A DNA stretch of 64,000 nt from Verrucomicrobiota bacterium (GTDB lineage: Bacteria > Verrucomicrobiota > Verrucomicrobiia > Methylacidiphilales > UBA1321), in assembly GCA_013285645.1 (NCBI GenBank), contig JABDHJ010000009.1, positions 1 to 64,000 on the forward strand. The letters are read 5' to 3'. This document shows positions 35,662-44,400 of the stretch, piece by piece; position 1 is the stretch's first letter; each line of letters begins with the position of its first letter. A program made the position numbers and the translations under genes. The notes under the pieces were generated by a model. It worked only from the letters and a program-made list of their open reading frames with translations, did not search any database and was not told where the DNA came from.

Positions 35662-38600
35662 CTATTCGTTATAAAGTTCCAACTGTTCGTCGACAACCTG
35701 TCCTGTGACGCGGTCGATGGTCACATGCAACCAGTAGCGGCGTTCTCCTTCGACAATAAACTTGCTCAGGTCGCCGGGATTCGCGGTGGCCGCATTCGGG
35801 GGATAGTGGCCCACCTGGGCAACGACATCGATCAACAGATTCCAGGTGCGCGTTGTTCCTAGTTCGCCCAAGGCACGGACCACGGCTTCTCTGCGAGGTT
35901 TGATGGTCGCATCCGTGGTGGGCGAGAAATAGTTGATATAAGGTGTAGTTTGCCGGACAAGGTCCGCGCGGTTGATATACGAATTGGTCGATGTGAACGT
36001 TGTGATGGCGCTGGCGATATTGCTGCTTTCCGAGCTGGAAAGCGTCGAGAGGGGAGTCGACCCTATTTGCTCCGTTTTATAGGCGCCTTGAATTGCCGCC
36101 TGGATCGTGACCGGTTGGCGGGTATTGAGATTGATCTTTCCCGCCACCAGCGGAGCCGGATCATTGCCAAATATATCAAGTAATCCCATGTCGGCACTAT
36201 TGGTGCTGAAAAAGTTAATCGATTTCCAAGGGGCTTGACCCCGGAAAGCGAATCCCATTTCTCCGACGCTGCGGAAAGGGCGATTCAAAATGATAGGGCG
36301 CGCAGCAAAGCTGGTCGCGTTGGTGGCCAGATAGGGATTCGCGTTCGCTCCCAAATAACCGTCTCCGGGACGAAAAATTCCATCAGCGTCGGATTGATAG
36401 GTATTCGTTGTCCAGCCTGCGGCGCTGGCGAAAACATTGTTGCTGGCATTCTCATTAAACATGCCCTCGTAGGCATGGTAAGGGGTCCAGGTGTTTCCTC
36501 CGCCGGTGGAATAGGGGTATGAATAGCCTTCAGGATAGTTGCCATTGCGACCACGAACGACCCCGGCAGTCTTGGTGTCGGGGCGCACACTCATATTGGG
36601 AGAGGCCTGCTCAAAACTCATTCCCCATAGATAAGCTCGTGGATCCCCGAAGCCAGCCGACTGAACATAGTAATTAAAATTTTGGAAGCACGTTACAGCT
36701 CCTGAGACCGTGGGACCGTAGGGTGTCGCACCCGAATGGTCGCTATAACCCATTGCTCCCTGGGCGGTGCTGAAACTTATCGGTGTAATTTGCGAGCTTA
36801 CGGTGGTATTCCCCGCATAGCCCTGATAGGGATGCCAATTGCCGCTCGAATCTTGAAATTGGACCTGAAAGCCTATGTCTCCGGTACCCGAGGAAACCAA
36901 ACCTGAGTTTAGATATTCATAATCGGTGGCCGTGTTTGTATGCATGCTGGTGACAATCCGGGAATCGGGAAGGTTGGTGGCATAGCCGGCCAGGAAGCCT
37001 GAGATCGAATTGCCACTCTCCGTAAAATTCGTCCAATAATTGACCGCTCCACTTGAACTGGTGTTTCCCATGCCGTTGGTCAGGATGGAGGGCTCGCTGA
37101 AAGCGGTAGAGTTGGTAAAGGTTGCTCCGGGCTTGTTGGCATCGGCCGTACTATTGGGGAAATTGAAAGTAGCCGGGAAGGCATAGGTATTTGTTGGAGC
37201 GGTTCCGAGACTGACGTAGGGCGAAACGTTGTTGGTGTGACTTCCGGTGCTGCTAACTCCTTGCATGCTCCAATAATTGGTTACACCGTTATTGGTCGAG
37301 CCGACTGCCTCCATCAATACCCGTAAATTCGACGGGCCGGAGCCGGATGACGGAAGAGTGGATGAATTTTGATAGGGATTCCAAAATTCAACCGGGCAAA
37401 CCATCATGATATCGCTGCGATTGGTATCGCCTGCGGAATCGGTCAGCGGACGATAGGTCCATTGAAGGAATTCGTTGAGATAGGGGAGGCTCTTGTTGCC
37501 GGCATACGTCTCATGGTTGAAATTGATCACCGTGGGCCAGTTGTCGCTGGTGTATTGATCGATGATATTGGCCCCCATCTGCATGGTGACCTCGGACACA
37601 TAGGTGCCGGTGGCGCTGGCGGTCCAAGGGGTGACGAGAGGCGGCAGACTTCCCTGCAAGATTCCGGCCTGGAGCAATTCAAAAAAATTGGGGCTGCGCG
37701 GTGGCGAGAGGGTTGCGACTTGATAGAGCTGCGCGATCGCGGTCGTTGATGGCGTATAGTTCCAGCTATAACCATCAGGAGCATGCACCAATCCAAAATA
37801 ATTGCTGATCGCCGCCGCGTTGTTGACGGGATCGGCGAAAAGTGCCAGGCGGCTGAGCGGAAAACGTTGGGAGACGAGAGGCAAGCCATTGGCTTGGCGC
37901 ACCAGAGGGATATTGGGATTGAAGGTGTTGGTTGCGCTCGTATAGCCATTTAACGGAGGCAAGATGCCAGAATTACCACCAGCTGCGGGAGCTGCCAGGA
38001 TGGTCTTGAGTGCTTTCATTGCGGGCATATTGGTGCCCAACTGCGCGCCATACGGGAAAAAACTGGGGGCATTCACATCCCGGCTATAAGTCGTGACGTA
38101 AGGCAGAATATTTGTCAGCCCGTTGTCCTGGGCGTAAGCGATCAAATCCTGACGGCTTAAGAATGCGTTGTCGCCCGGCGCGACGTAAACGTAGTTGTTC
38201 GTTCTGCCGAAGCTGTTGGTCCCTTGCAATACCGTGCCAATGGGGCCATTGGTCGTGGTTAGGTTCGTGGAATATAAATAGTTTGTGTAGCTATTCGCAG
38301 TCGCTTCGGAGCCAGCATTACGCCAGGCGATCAGTGCCTGAATCTGGGGTGTGGTCAGTCCGGGGATTGCCGTTAAATCCATCATGCCGGGAGTTCCCTT
38401 GCGGGCCAGATCGGTGGCCGAGATGGAGGAACCATCTCCAAATGTTGCGGGATATCCCGCCAGGTTGATATTGATGAGACCGCCTTCATCATAAACCGCA
38501 TAGGCAAAGCGACCGATCGCGTAGTTATTCTGATCGGACACATTGGCAAAGTACGGAAGTTGCGTCGTGGCATTCGTCATCGAAGTGGGACCGGACCGGG

Positions 38601-39144
38601 TGACCATGATCCAGTAGGGATCTCCACTGTCATCGGTAGGAAATGTGCCGATGCAGGGTTCGCTCCACCGGGCGGCATCCACGTAGCGCCCGTTAAGCGA
38701 CGGAACCGAAGTGCGAATACTCGATGGCAGTACCCCGCCATTGGGAAAGGCCCCTCCCGGTATATAGGCACTGGTGCCGCTCATGCTGATTTTGAGCAGG
38801 CTGACCATATTCGCATTGGTGCCCACCGGTTCCGGCATGATGTTGGTGGAGGCAAGGTTGACGTAAATGGGATAGCCCCCGGTGATATCGGGAGGCGTTC
38901 CTGAATCCATCTCCTCCTGGAGTTCCTTCACCACCCACCATGCGCCTCCCTGGGCCATTTGATCGGCCTTGAAGGACTGCCCGTAACTGAGGCTCGCCGC
39001 GCGATGCAATTGCATCGTCACGACAAACGCGATCACCGTCACGCTGAGGACGGCAATCATCAGCAGGACCGTCACCAAAGCCATGCTGCGTCTATCGCGG
39101 CAATACTCGGTGGACTTTTTGCCGTGTCTAGGGAAGGGGGACAT
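35662..39144 (-). CDS. Verru_Chthon cassette protein A (GspK/PilX-like), complete cassette
   Basis: The 1160-residue protein starts at ATG 39144. A reading from 39345 adds 67 residues that are a shadow of the C gene. The leader M-S-P-F-P-R-H-G-K-K ends in a basic stretch, followed by a helix with S-M-A-L-V-T-V-L-L-M-I-A-V. There is no Glu5, as in GspK. It carries all the conserved blocks listed for the stand-alone copy, for example V-Y-D-E-G-G-L-I-N-I-N, G-A-N-I-I-D-Q-Y-T-S-D-N, K-I-N-L-N-T-R-Q-P, and a closing Y-W-L-H-V-T-I-D-R-V-T-G. The K-I-N-L-N-T block parallels the 'I-N-x-N-T-A' of GspK. It is much larger than GspK because of Asn/Thr-rich inserts. It overlaps the C gene by 17 bases. Confidence 0.9.
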   Translation of the reverse strand: MSPFPRHGKKSTEYCRDRRSMALVTVLLMIAVLSVTVIAFVVTMQLHRAASLSYGQSFKADQMAQGGAWWVVKELQEEMDSGTPPDITGGYPIYVNLASTNIMPEPVGTNANMVSLLKISMSGTSAYIPGGAFPNGGVLPSSIRTSVPSLNGRYVDAARWSEPCIGTFPTDDSGDPYWIMVTRSGPTSMTNATTQLPYFANVSDQNNYAIGRFAYAVYDEGGLININLAGYPATFGDGSSISATDLARKGTPGMMDLTAIPGLTTPQIQALIAWRNAGSEATANSYTNYLYSTNLTTTNGPIGTVLQGTNSFGRTNNYVYVAPGDNAFLSRQDLIAYAQDNGLTNILPYVTTYSRDVNAPSFFPYGAQLGTNMPAMKALKTILAAPAAGGNSGILPPLNGYTSATNTFNPNIPLVRQANGLPLVSQRFPLSRLALFADPVNNAAAISNYFGLVHAPDGYSWNYTPSTTAIAQLYQVATLSPPRSPNFFELLQAGILQGSLPPLVTPWTASATGTYVSEVTMQMGANIIDQYTSDNWPTVINFNHETYAGNKSLPYLNEFLQWTYRPLTDSAGDTNRSDIMMVCPVEFWNPYQNSSTLPSSGSGPSNLRVLMEAVGSTNNGVTNYWSMQGVSSTGSHTNNVSPYVSLGTAPTNTYAFPATFNFPNSTADANKPGATFTNSTAFSEPSILTNGMGNTSSSGAVNYWTNFTESGNSISGFLAGYATNLPDSRIVTSMHTNTATDYEYLNSGLVSSGTGDIGFQVQFQDSSGNWHPYQGYAGNTTVSSQITPISFSTAQGAMGYSDHSGATPYGPTVSGAVTCFQNFNYYVQSAGFGDPRAYLWGMSFEQASPNMSVRPDTKTAGVVRGRNGNYPEGYSYPYSTGGGNTWTPYHAYEGMFNENASNNVFASAAGWTTNTYQSDADGIFRPGDGYLGANANPYLATNATSFAARPIILNRPFRSVGEMGFAFRGQAPWKSINFFSTNSADMGLLDIFGNDPAPLVAGKINLNTRQPVTIQAAIQGAYKTEQIGSTPLSTLSSSESSNIASAITTFTSTNSYINRADLVRQTTPYINYFSPTTDATIKPRREAVVRALGELGTTRTWNLLIDVVAQVGHYPPNAATANPGDLSKFIVEGERRYWLHVTIDRVTGQVVDEQLELYNE

Positions 39145-39907
39145 ATCGTTCGAAAAATTGGACGCCGTGTTTGATATTGCCGGGATAATTGGCGTAATTA
39201 ATGGGATTGGCCGCGCCCGTCGTATGACTGAAGTTGGCCTGCCAGATTTGATAAGGGCTCTGGCCGGAAGCAACGGTAAAAGCGGGATCGGCGCTGAGAG
39301 TGGCGAGCTTGCCGCTCGACACCAGGACGGAGAGGGTCGCGTCATCGACGATGGCCAGGTCGATTCCCACCGCCAGGTCGCCTGTTGCGTAATTGGTGGA
39401 GGTAGTGCCAGTCGGAGTCACAAAAGTGAGTTGCATCTTCAACACGCCATTGACCATGTTCAGGAAATTGGTCGCGGCGGGAATGGTCGTCTGGGTAAAC
39501 GGAATCGTGGCCACGGTATTGGCCGCCCTTTGCAGAACGGAATTGGTCGTGCTCGATTCGATTTGATAGCAAATGAGTGAGCGCGGAGAATCTCCCACCG
39601 TGCTGCTGCTTTGACGAAGCGTATAGAAGGTATTGGAGCCGTTCACAAACGCGGGGACATCGGGCCGGAAGATCCCCAATTGATAATCGAGCGTCATGAT
39701 GTCGAGCGAACTCCGGGCTTTGGTGAAATTATTGATCGTGCTTTTACCCATGAGCCACGTGGAATTGATCGTGATGAAAAAACTCGAAAGTATGGCCAAA
39801 AGAAGAGTTAAAACCGCCATCGAGACCAGAAGTTCGACCAGGCTAAAACTGGCGACCGGTCGACCTCGTGAAACTCTACGGCAACGGAATGCAGGTAAAG
39901 ACTTCAT
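39128..39907 (-). CDS. Verru_Chthon cassette protein C (GspJ/PilW-like pseudopilin)
   Basis: This is a 259-residue protein with a basic leader (C-R-R-V-S-R-G-R-P) and a type IV prepilin helix S-F-S-L-V-E-L-L-V-S-M-A-V-L-T-L-L-L-A-I-L, Glu5 included. The usual Gly before the cut site is replaced by Ser. After the helix come N-S-T-W and K-A-R-S-S-L-D-I-M-T-L-D-Y-Q-L, a pattern seen in GspJ/PilW ('x-x-x-x-R-x-x-L-x-x-L-x-x-D-L'). The soluble part is a beta-rich domain. The start overlaps the B gene stop by 32 bases, so B, C and A are tightly coupled. Confidence 0.88.
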   Translation of the reverse strand: MKSLPAFRCRRVSRGRPVASFSLVELLVSMAVLTLLLAILSSFFITINSTWLMGKSTINNFTKARSSLDIMTLDYQLGIFRPDVPAFVNGSNTFYTLRQSSSTVGDSPRSLICYQIESSTTNSVLQRAANTVATIPFTQTTIPAATNFLNMVNGVLKMQLTFVTPTGTTSTNYATGDLAVGIDLAIVDDATLSVLVSSGKLATLSADPAFTVASGQSPYQIWQANFSHTTGAANPINYANYPGNIKHGVQFFERYVPLP

Positions 39908-40325
39908 AGCGACCTTTCACTTCACTGGGATTGATCGTGGGGTCAATGGAGGGAGGCCACGACAGGCAAAAATAGAGCGAGGCGGTTTTGTTGGCATTTG
40001 AGGTGACCTTATAAGCCAGGCGATACACAGGGAGGTTCGTTTGCGATGAGGAAAGCATGGTGCAGTCTGCTGCGACATAAACGCTGCTTGGATTCATCGT
40101 ATTCGTTAAAGGAAGGATCGGAAAGGTCGAGCTGATCGTGTTGGTTGGCGCCGCGCGGCGTTCTGAAATAAGGAGAGAAGCCATGGTTGCGGCCTGGACT
40201 GTTTCCGACGAATCGTAGCCGGCTTGCGCCCCCACAGACAGGAGGCCTAAAAGCGCAAATAAGCAGAAGGAAACGACGGCAATCGCGATGACCACTTCCA
40301 CCAGTGAGAAGGCCCTGCGCTTCAT
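39876..40325 (-). CDS. Verru_Chthon cassette protein B (GspI/PilV-like pseudopilin)
   Basis: The 149-residue protein from ATG 40325 starts M-K-R-R-A-F-S-L-V-E-V-V-I-A-I-A-V-V-S-F, a standard short basic prepilin leader and helix with Glu5. The cut-site Gly is replaced by Ala. A reading from 40364 adds 13 residues and overlaps the D stop by 4 bases. Translation may begin there, but the shorter form fits prepilin leaders better. The helix continues to L-L-S-V-G-A-Q-A-G, then E-T-V-Q-A-A-T-M-A-S-L-L, as in PilV/GspI proteins. The soluble domain of about 100 residues ends in the tail T-C-I-P-L-P, very like the tail V-P-L-P of protein C. Confidence 0.87.
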   Translation of the reverse strand: MKRRAFSLVEVVIAIAVVSFCLFALLGLLSVGAQAGYDSSETVQAATMASLLISERRAAPTNTISSTFPILPLTNTMNPSSVYVAADCTMLSSSQTNLPVYRLAYKVTSNANKTASLYFCLSWPPSIDPTINPSEVKGRYEVFTCIPLP

Positions 40326-40360
40326 GACAACGGCGAGGGGAGCCACCGCGCGCCTCCTCA

Positions 40361-41095
40361 TCACGGTTGGTAGACTTGGGCCTCGCCCGTAAAACCATTG
40401 ACCCGGATGACTGCATACATCGTGCTGGACTGCGCGGTGCCGTGAAACTGGCAGAGATCGAGTTCAACGGCCTGGGTCGTCGCCGCCTGCACTTTGGCCT
40501 CTCCAGATGGAGTAAATTCGATGCTTTGGGTGAAGGTCTGACTGCCAATCCCGGGGACATTGATCATAAAGGAAGGCGTCGACAATGCCATGCTCGAAAC
40601 TTGGCTGACCGCAGGCACATTGGAAAGAGAATAGGTGCCGCTATTGTAGAGGCCTATCTGGGGGAAGGAGGCCACTTTATCCAGAAGCTGATATTTGGTC
40701 GGATCAGTCGCGTTGGTGGACCACGTCGTCGTCGATCCCAGAGAGCCGCCACCGGTCAGGATTTGCGCCGTGCCGTCCACCGAAGCCACGAGCGCAACAT
40801 AGACCGTTGACGGCTGGGTTGGCGTCGCCGCACTGGTATAAAACGTGGCCCACGTGTAGGTGTTGTTGGCCACGGCGTACTGCCGCGCCCTCTCGAGCAT
40901 GTCTGCGATCGTTGAGCTTTGCGTACTGAAGTTACGCGCTCCTGTCACAGAAAACCCCGAAATCGCCACACTGGTGAGGATTCCTATAATGGTGATGACA
41001 GTCAGCAGCTCGATCAGGGTGAACCCCTGCCGGTTTCTTCTTAGGGACTGATCAGTCGGGCAGTTCGTCGGATGGTAGAATTCGGGCGAGCGCAT
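40361..41095 (-). CDS. Verru_Chthon cassette protein D (GspH/FimT-like pseudopilin)
   Basis: This is a 244-residue protein with leader N-R-Q-G and prepilin helix F-T-L-I-E-L-L-T-V-I-T-I-I-G-I-L. It has the proper Gly-Phe cut site and Glu5, so it should be processed by a PilD-type peptidase. After the helix, T-I-A-D-M-L-E-R-A-R-Q-Y-A-V-A-N-N-T matches the GspH/FimT pattern ('L-x-x-A-R-x-x-A-x-x-x-x-x'). It is the first gene of the minus-strand D-B-C-A run. It is divergent from PEP-CTERM giant 2 across 309 bases. The order D-B-C-A equals H-I-J-K in type II secretion operons. Confidence 0.88.
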   Translation of the reverse strand: MRSPEFYHPTNCPTDQSLRRNRQGFTLIELLTVITIIGILTSVAISGFSVTGARNFSTQSSTIADMLERARQYAVANNTYTWATFYTSAATPTQPSTVYVALVASVDGTAQILTGGGSLGSTTTWSTNATDPTKYQLLDKVASFPQIGLYNSGTYSLSNVPAVSQVSSMALSTPSFMINVPGIGSQTFTQSIEFTPSGEAKVQAATTQAVELDLCQFHGTAQSSTMYAVIRVNGFTGEAQVYQP

Positions 41096-41404
41096 ACAAA
41101 AACCTTGTCGTTACGATAAAACATATATATCAATGCCGTCAAATGCTTTTATCGCCCTGCGGTCAAATAAGTGTGATTTGAAGAAATACCCATGCGAATC
41201 AGAGGCAAACGGAGAAAAGAAAAAGAAATATTTTCAATCGATTCGTTGACGGCAAGTAGCTTCACGGCCCCATACATTATTTTATTGCAATCTTAGGGGC
41301 ATAAGATATAAAAGATATAAATGGCGATTCCATCTATCGCCATCTTGCCGGAAATAGTGATCTACCTTCTTTAAATCTAAGCTGAAAAATTGGAATTAAA
41401 AACC
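41096..41404. other. Divergent intergenic region before the cassette and PEP-CTERM giant 2
   Basis: This is a 309-base, very A+T-rich stretch without a convincing small gene. It contains a 16/20 copy of the module 2 repeat (41305-41324, listed separately) and a weaker A+T-rich match (about 13/20) at 41113-41132, close to the start of the D gene. Shared control of the cassette and PEP-CTERM giant 2 is possible. Confidence 0.6.
41305..41324 (+). promoter_or_regulatory. Candidate module 2 operator before PEP-CTERM giant 2
   Basis: GATATAAAAGATATAAATGG matches the exact 20-base repeat at 16 of 20 positions. It shows the direct repeat most clearly (GATATAAA twice, 9 bases apart). It ends 80 bases before the preferred ATG 41405. 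Confidence 0.45.
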
Positions 41405-44400
41405 ATGAATCCTCCCCGCTCAACGGTCGGTGCGTCCAACCTGGCAAAATTTTTTGGTTTCAAGCGACGGGCTCTTCTCCTTGCCGCTTCCCTCGCGCTC
41501 TTCGCGGGGCAGTCCGCACAGGCGGCGACCACCACCCAGACATGGACTGGCGCCGTTAATGGTACTTGGCAAACACCTGGAAATTGGTCGGGCTCTCCAA
41601 CACCGATTATTCCTGCAGGCACCGTTATCCTGGAATTCAATACACCATACACCAACGCTCCCACAACAAATGGGGCTACTGCTGGGGGAGGAGCGATCTG
41701 GGTGACGAGTGGAATTGGCCAGAACGTTGTGATTGGTGGAACAGGAACTCTTACACTTGCGGGTAACTTGACTGTAAACGGAAATGCCCTCGAGGGGATT
41801 TTACTCGATGACTCTGGAAATGATAATCTAACCATCAACGCCCCACTAGCCCTCACCAATACTAGCACCTTTACCGTCAATAACGCGGGTACCTTGACGC
41901 TTCAGGGGGGCACATTCGCCATCACTGCCGGTAAGACTTTGACATTCAACGGGTCCAATTCCTCAGGCAATATCATTATCAATAGTGCAATGACTGGCAC
42001 GACCGCTGCCATCGTCGTTAATACGGCTGGCACCGTGACGCTCGGGGGCGCCAACTTGAATACGGGGGGGACGACTCTCACCTCCGGTACGCTGGTGCTA
42101 AGCAGTGGGGCCACTTTGGGCGCTTCAGGTGGATTACTGGCGGTTAATGGCGGTGTACTTAATCTCAACGGAACCAGCCAAAACGTCGCCTCTCTCTCCA
42201 GCACAGCTACTGGAACGTCCGGCTTCATTCTCAATAATGGATCCGGTATCTCAACGCTGACCATGAGCGGTACTAACTCTACCAGCTATGTTGGCTCAAT
42301 CATTGATAATAATAACGCAGGTTCGGGCAAGGTCGCTCTGGTTTATGCCGGCACCGGCACCCTGACTCTTGCTGGTACCAATACCGATAGCTACAGCGGC
42401 GGCTTTAGCCTCAATTCCGGCACGGTGATTCTGAACAACGGAACCGCGACGGGTACCGGCCTGCTGACTATTGGCAGTGGAGCGACTATCAGTACTTCCC
42501 TTGCCGGAGGCGTCACCCTGGCTAACAGTGCGCAAGTCTGGAATGGCAGCTTCACTTCCAATATCGCGTCCACGAGTCCTACGAGCTCCTTGAATCTAGG
42601 TTCTGGGAATGTCTCCATGAGCGGCCCGCTCACCATTACGGTGAACGGTACTGCCACTCTGAGTGTGGGCGGTAACATCACAGACTCCACCAATCCCAGT
42701 AATCTCTATAATGCCTCTCTCGATATCACCAAGTCGGGTACGGGTACGTTGGCGTTGGGGGAAAACGTGACTTTGCCGACGACGGTAGTCCAGTCAAACG
42801 TCTCGGCGGGAACCTTGGCCTACGCCGGTAATATCACCTTGGGGGGCACGGCCAATACCATTACCTCGATTACGAATACCGGCTCCGGTACATTGGCTTT
42901 CACGGGCGCAATTGACGCTGGTACGACGAACCACGGCATTGCCATCAATGGCGGCACGGTGCTGATTTCCAACAGCAACAATAGTTACCAAGGTGGCACC
43001 ACCTTGAATTCCGGTGTCTTGGAAACGGGCACCAACGGCCTCAATAACAATGGCGGTACAATCACTTTGAATGGCGGGGAATTTAGTGCGATCGGCTCCA
43101 CAGCCTTTAGTGTGATTGGTGTTACCGTGTCGAATGGAGCCAGCGTTGCCTTTGGCGATACCACGAACACGGGATCGATTACACTTATTACGCCCGCGCT
43201 GGGCACAGGATCAACCTTGAGTTCCAACGTCGGTTTAACTTTCAGCGGAGCAGCAACACTCGATAACTCTACCGGCACAATCACATTCGCGCCCGCGAGC
43301 GGCAAAACGATAGCCCTGAACGGGATCACTGAGGGCTCAGTCAGTGGCAATCACAGCATTGTGATCAATGGTCCTGGAACCGTCTATACGGGTGCTACGA
43401 CCGCTACCTACAATTACGCTGGTTCAACGACCGTCGAAGGCGGAGCCACGCTTCATATTGGGACCCCAGCGCCCCTGCCTTCGACTAGCATGATCATTAT
43501 CAACGGTGTCGGTACGTTGCAACCGGACAATGGCGGCGGCACCGCGACCGTGACCAACAATATCACCGTCAATGCCAATAGCACCCTTAACACCCAGAAT
43601 TCCAGTTCAGGCGGCGACGGTTATACAGGTAGCCTCACCCTCGGTGCAAATTCGGTCGTTAACGTAACCACCGGCTCATCGAAAGGGCCCACCTTTTCCG
43701 GCACCATTACGCTGGGTGGTAACGTCACGTTCTCGGATTCTTCCTTGGCCAATGGTGTTGGCGGCACCCAGGCGCCCTTGAAGTTCTCGGGGCCGATCGG
43801 CGATGGGGGGAACAATTTTGGAATCACTATTGTCGGGACTGAAAGCAACCTCAATTTTGTCAACCTTACAGGCACTAATACGTTTACGGGTGGCGTGAAT
43901 ATCGCCAGTGGCGAACTTGTTTTGGGAAGCACCACAGCCTTGAACAGCACGACCCCCAATATCGTTACCATCAGTGGTTCGAACACCGTAGGTGGTTCGC
44001 TTGACATCCATGGCTTCAATACGGCTGTTGCGGGCCTGAATGGTGCCAGTGGAACCTTCAACGGCATTGTCACGAACGGCGGCACCATTGCCGCCTTAAC
44101 GATCAAAAACTCGACTGCGCAAACGTATAATGGCGTCATTACCAATGGCACCAACGCCTTAAGCCTGGTCGAAAACGGCTCTGCCAATCAGACCCTGACA
44201 GGCGCCAATAGTTACACCGGCGGTACAACCATTACTTCAGGTACGCTCACAGTGACCGGTGGCGCTGGCGTCGCATCCAGTCAGGGCTCGGTAACCGGCA
44301 CCACCACCACCACGATCACGGGGCTTACTTCTACTGGCACTCTAGTGGTTGGCGAGAGCGTCTCGGGTACCGGTGTTGCGGCCGGATCTTACATTACCTC

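Noticed and set aside
41113-41132. A+T-rich stretch near the start of the cassette D gene resembling the module 2 operator
   Set aside because: About 13 of 20 matches, which is little above chance in such A+T-rich DNA; mentioned only with the intergenic region.
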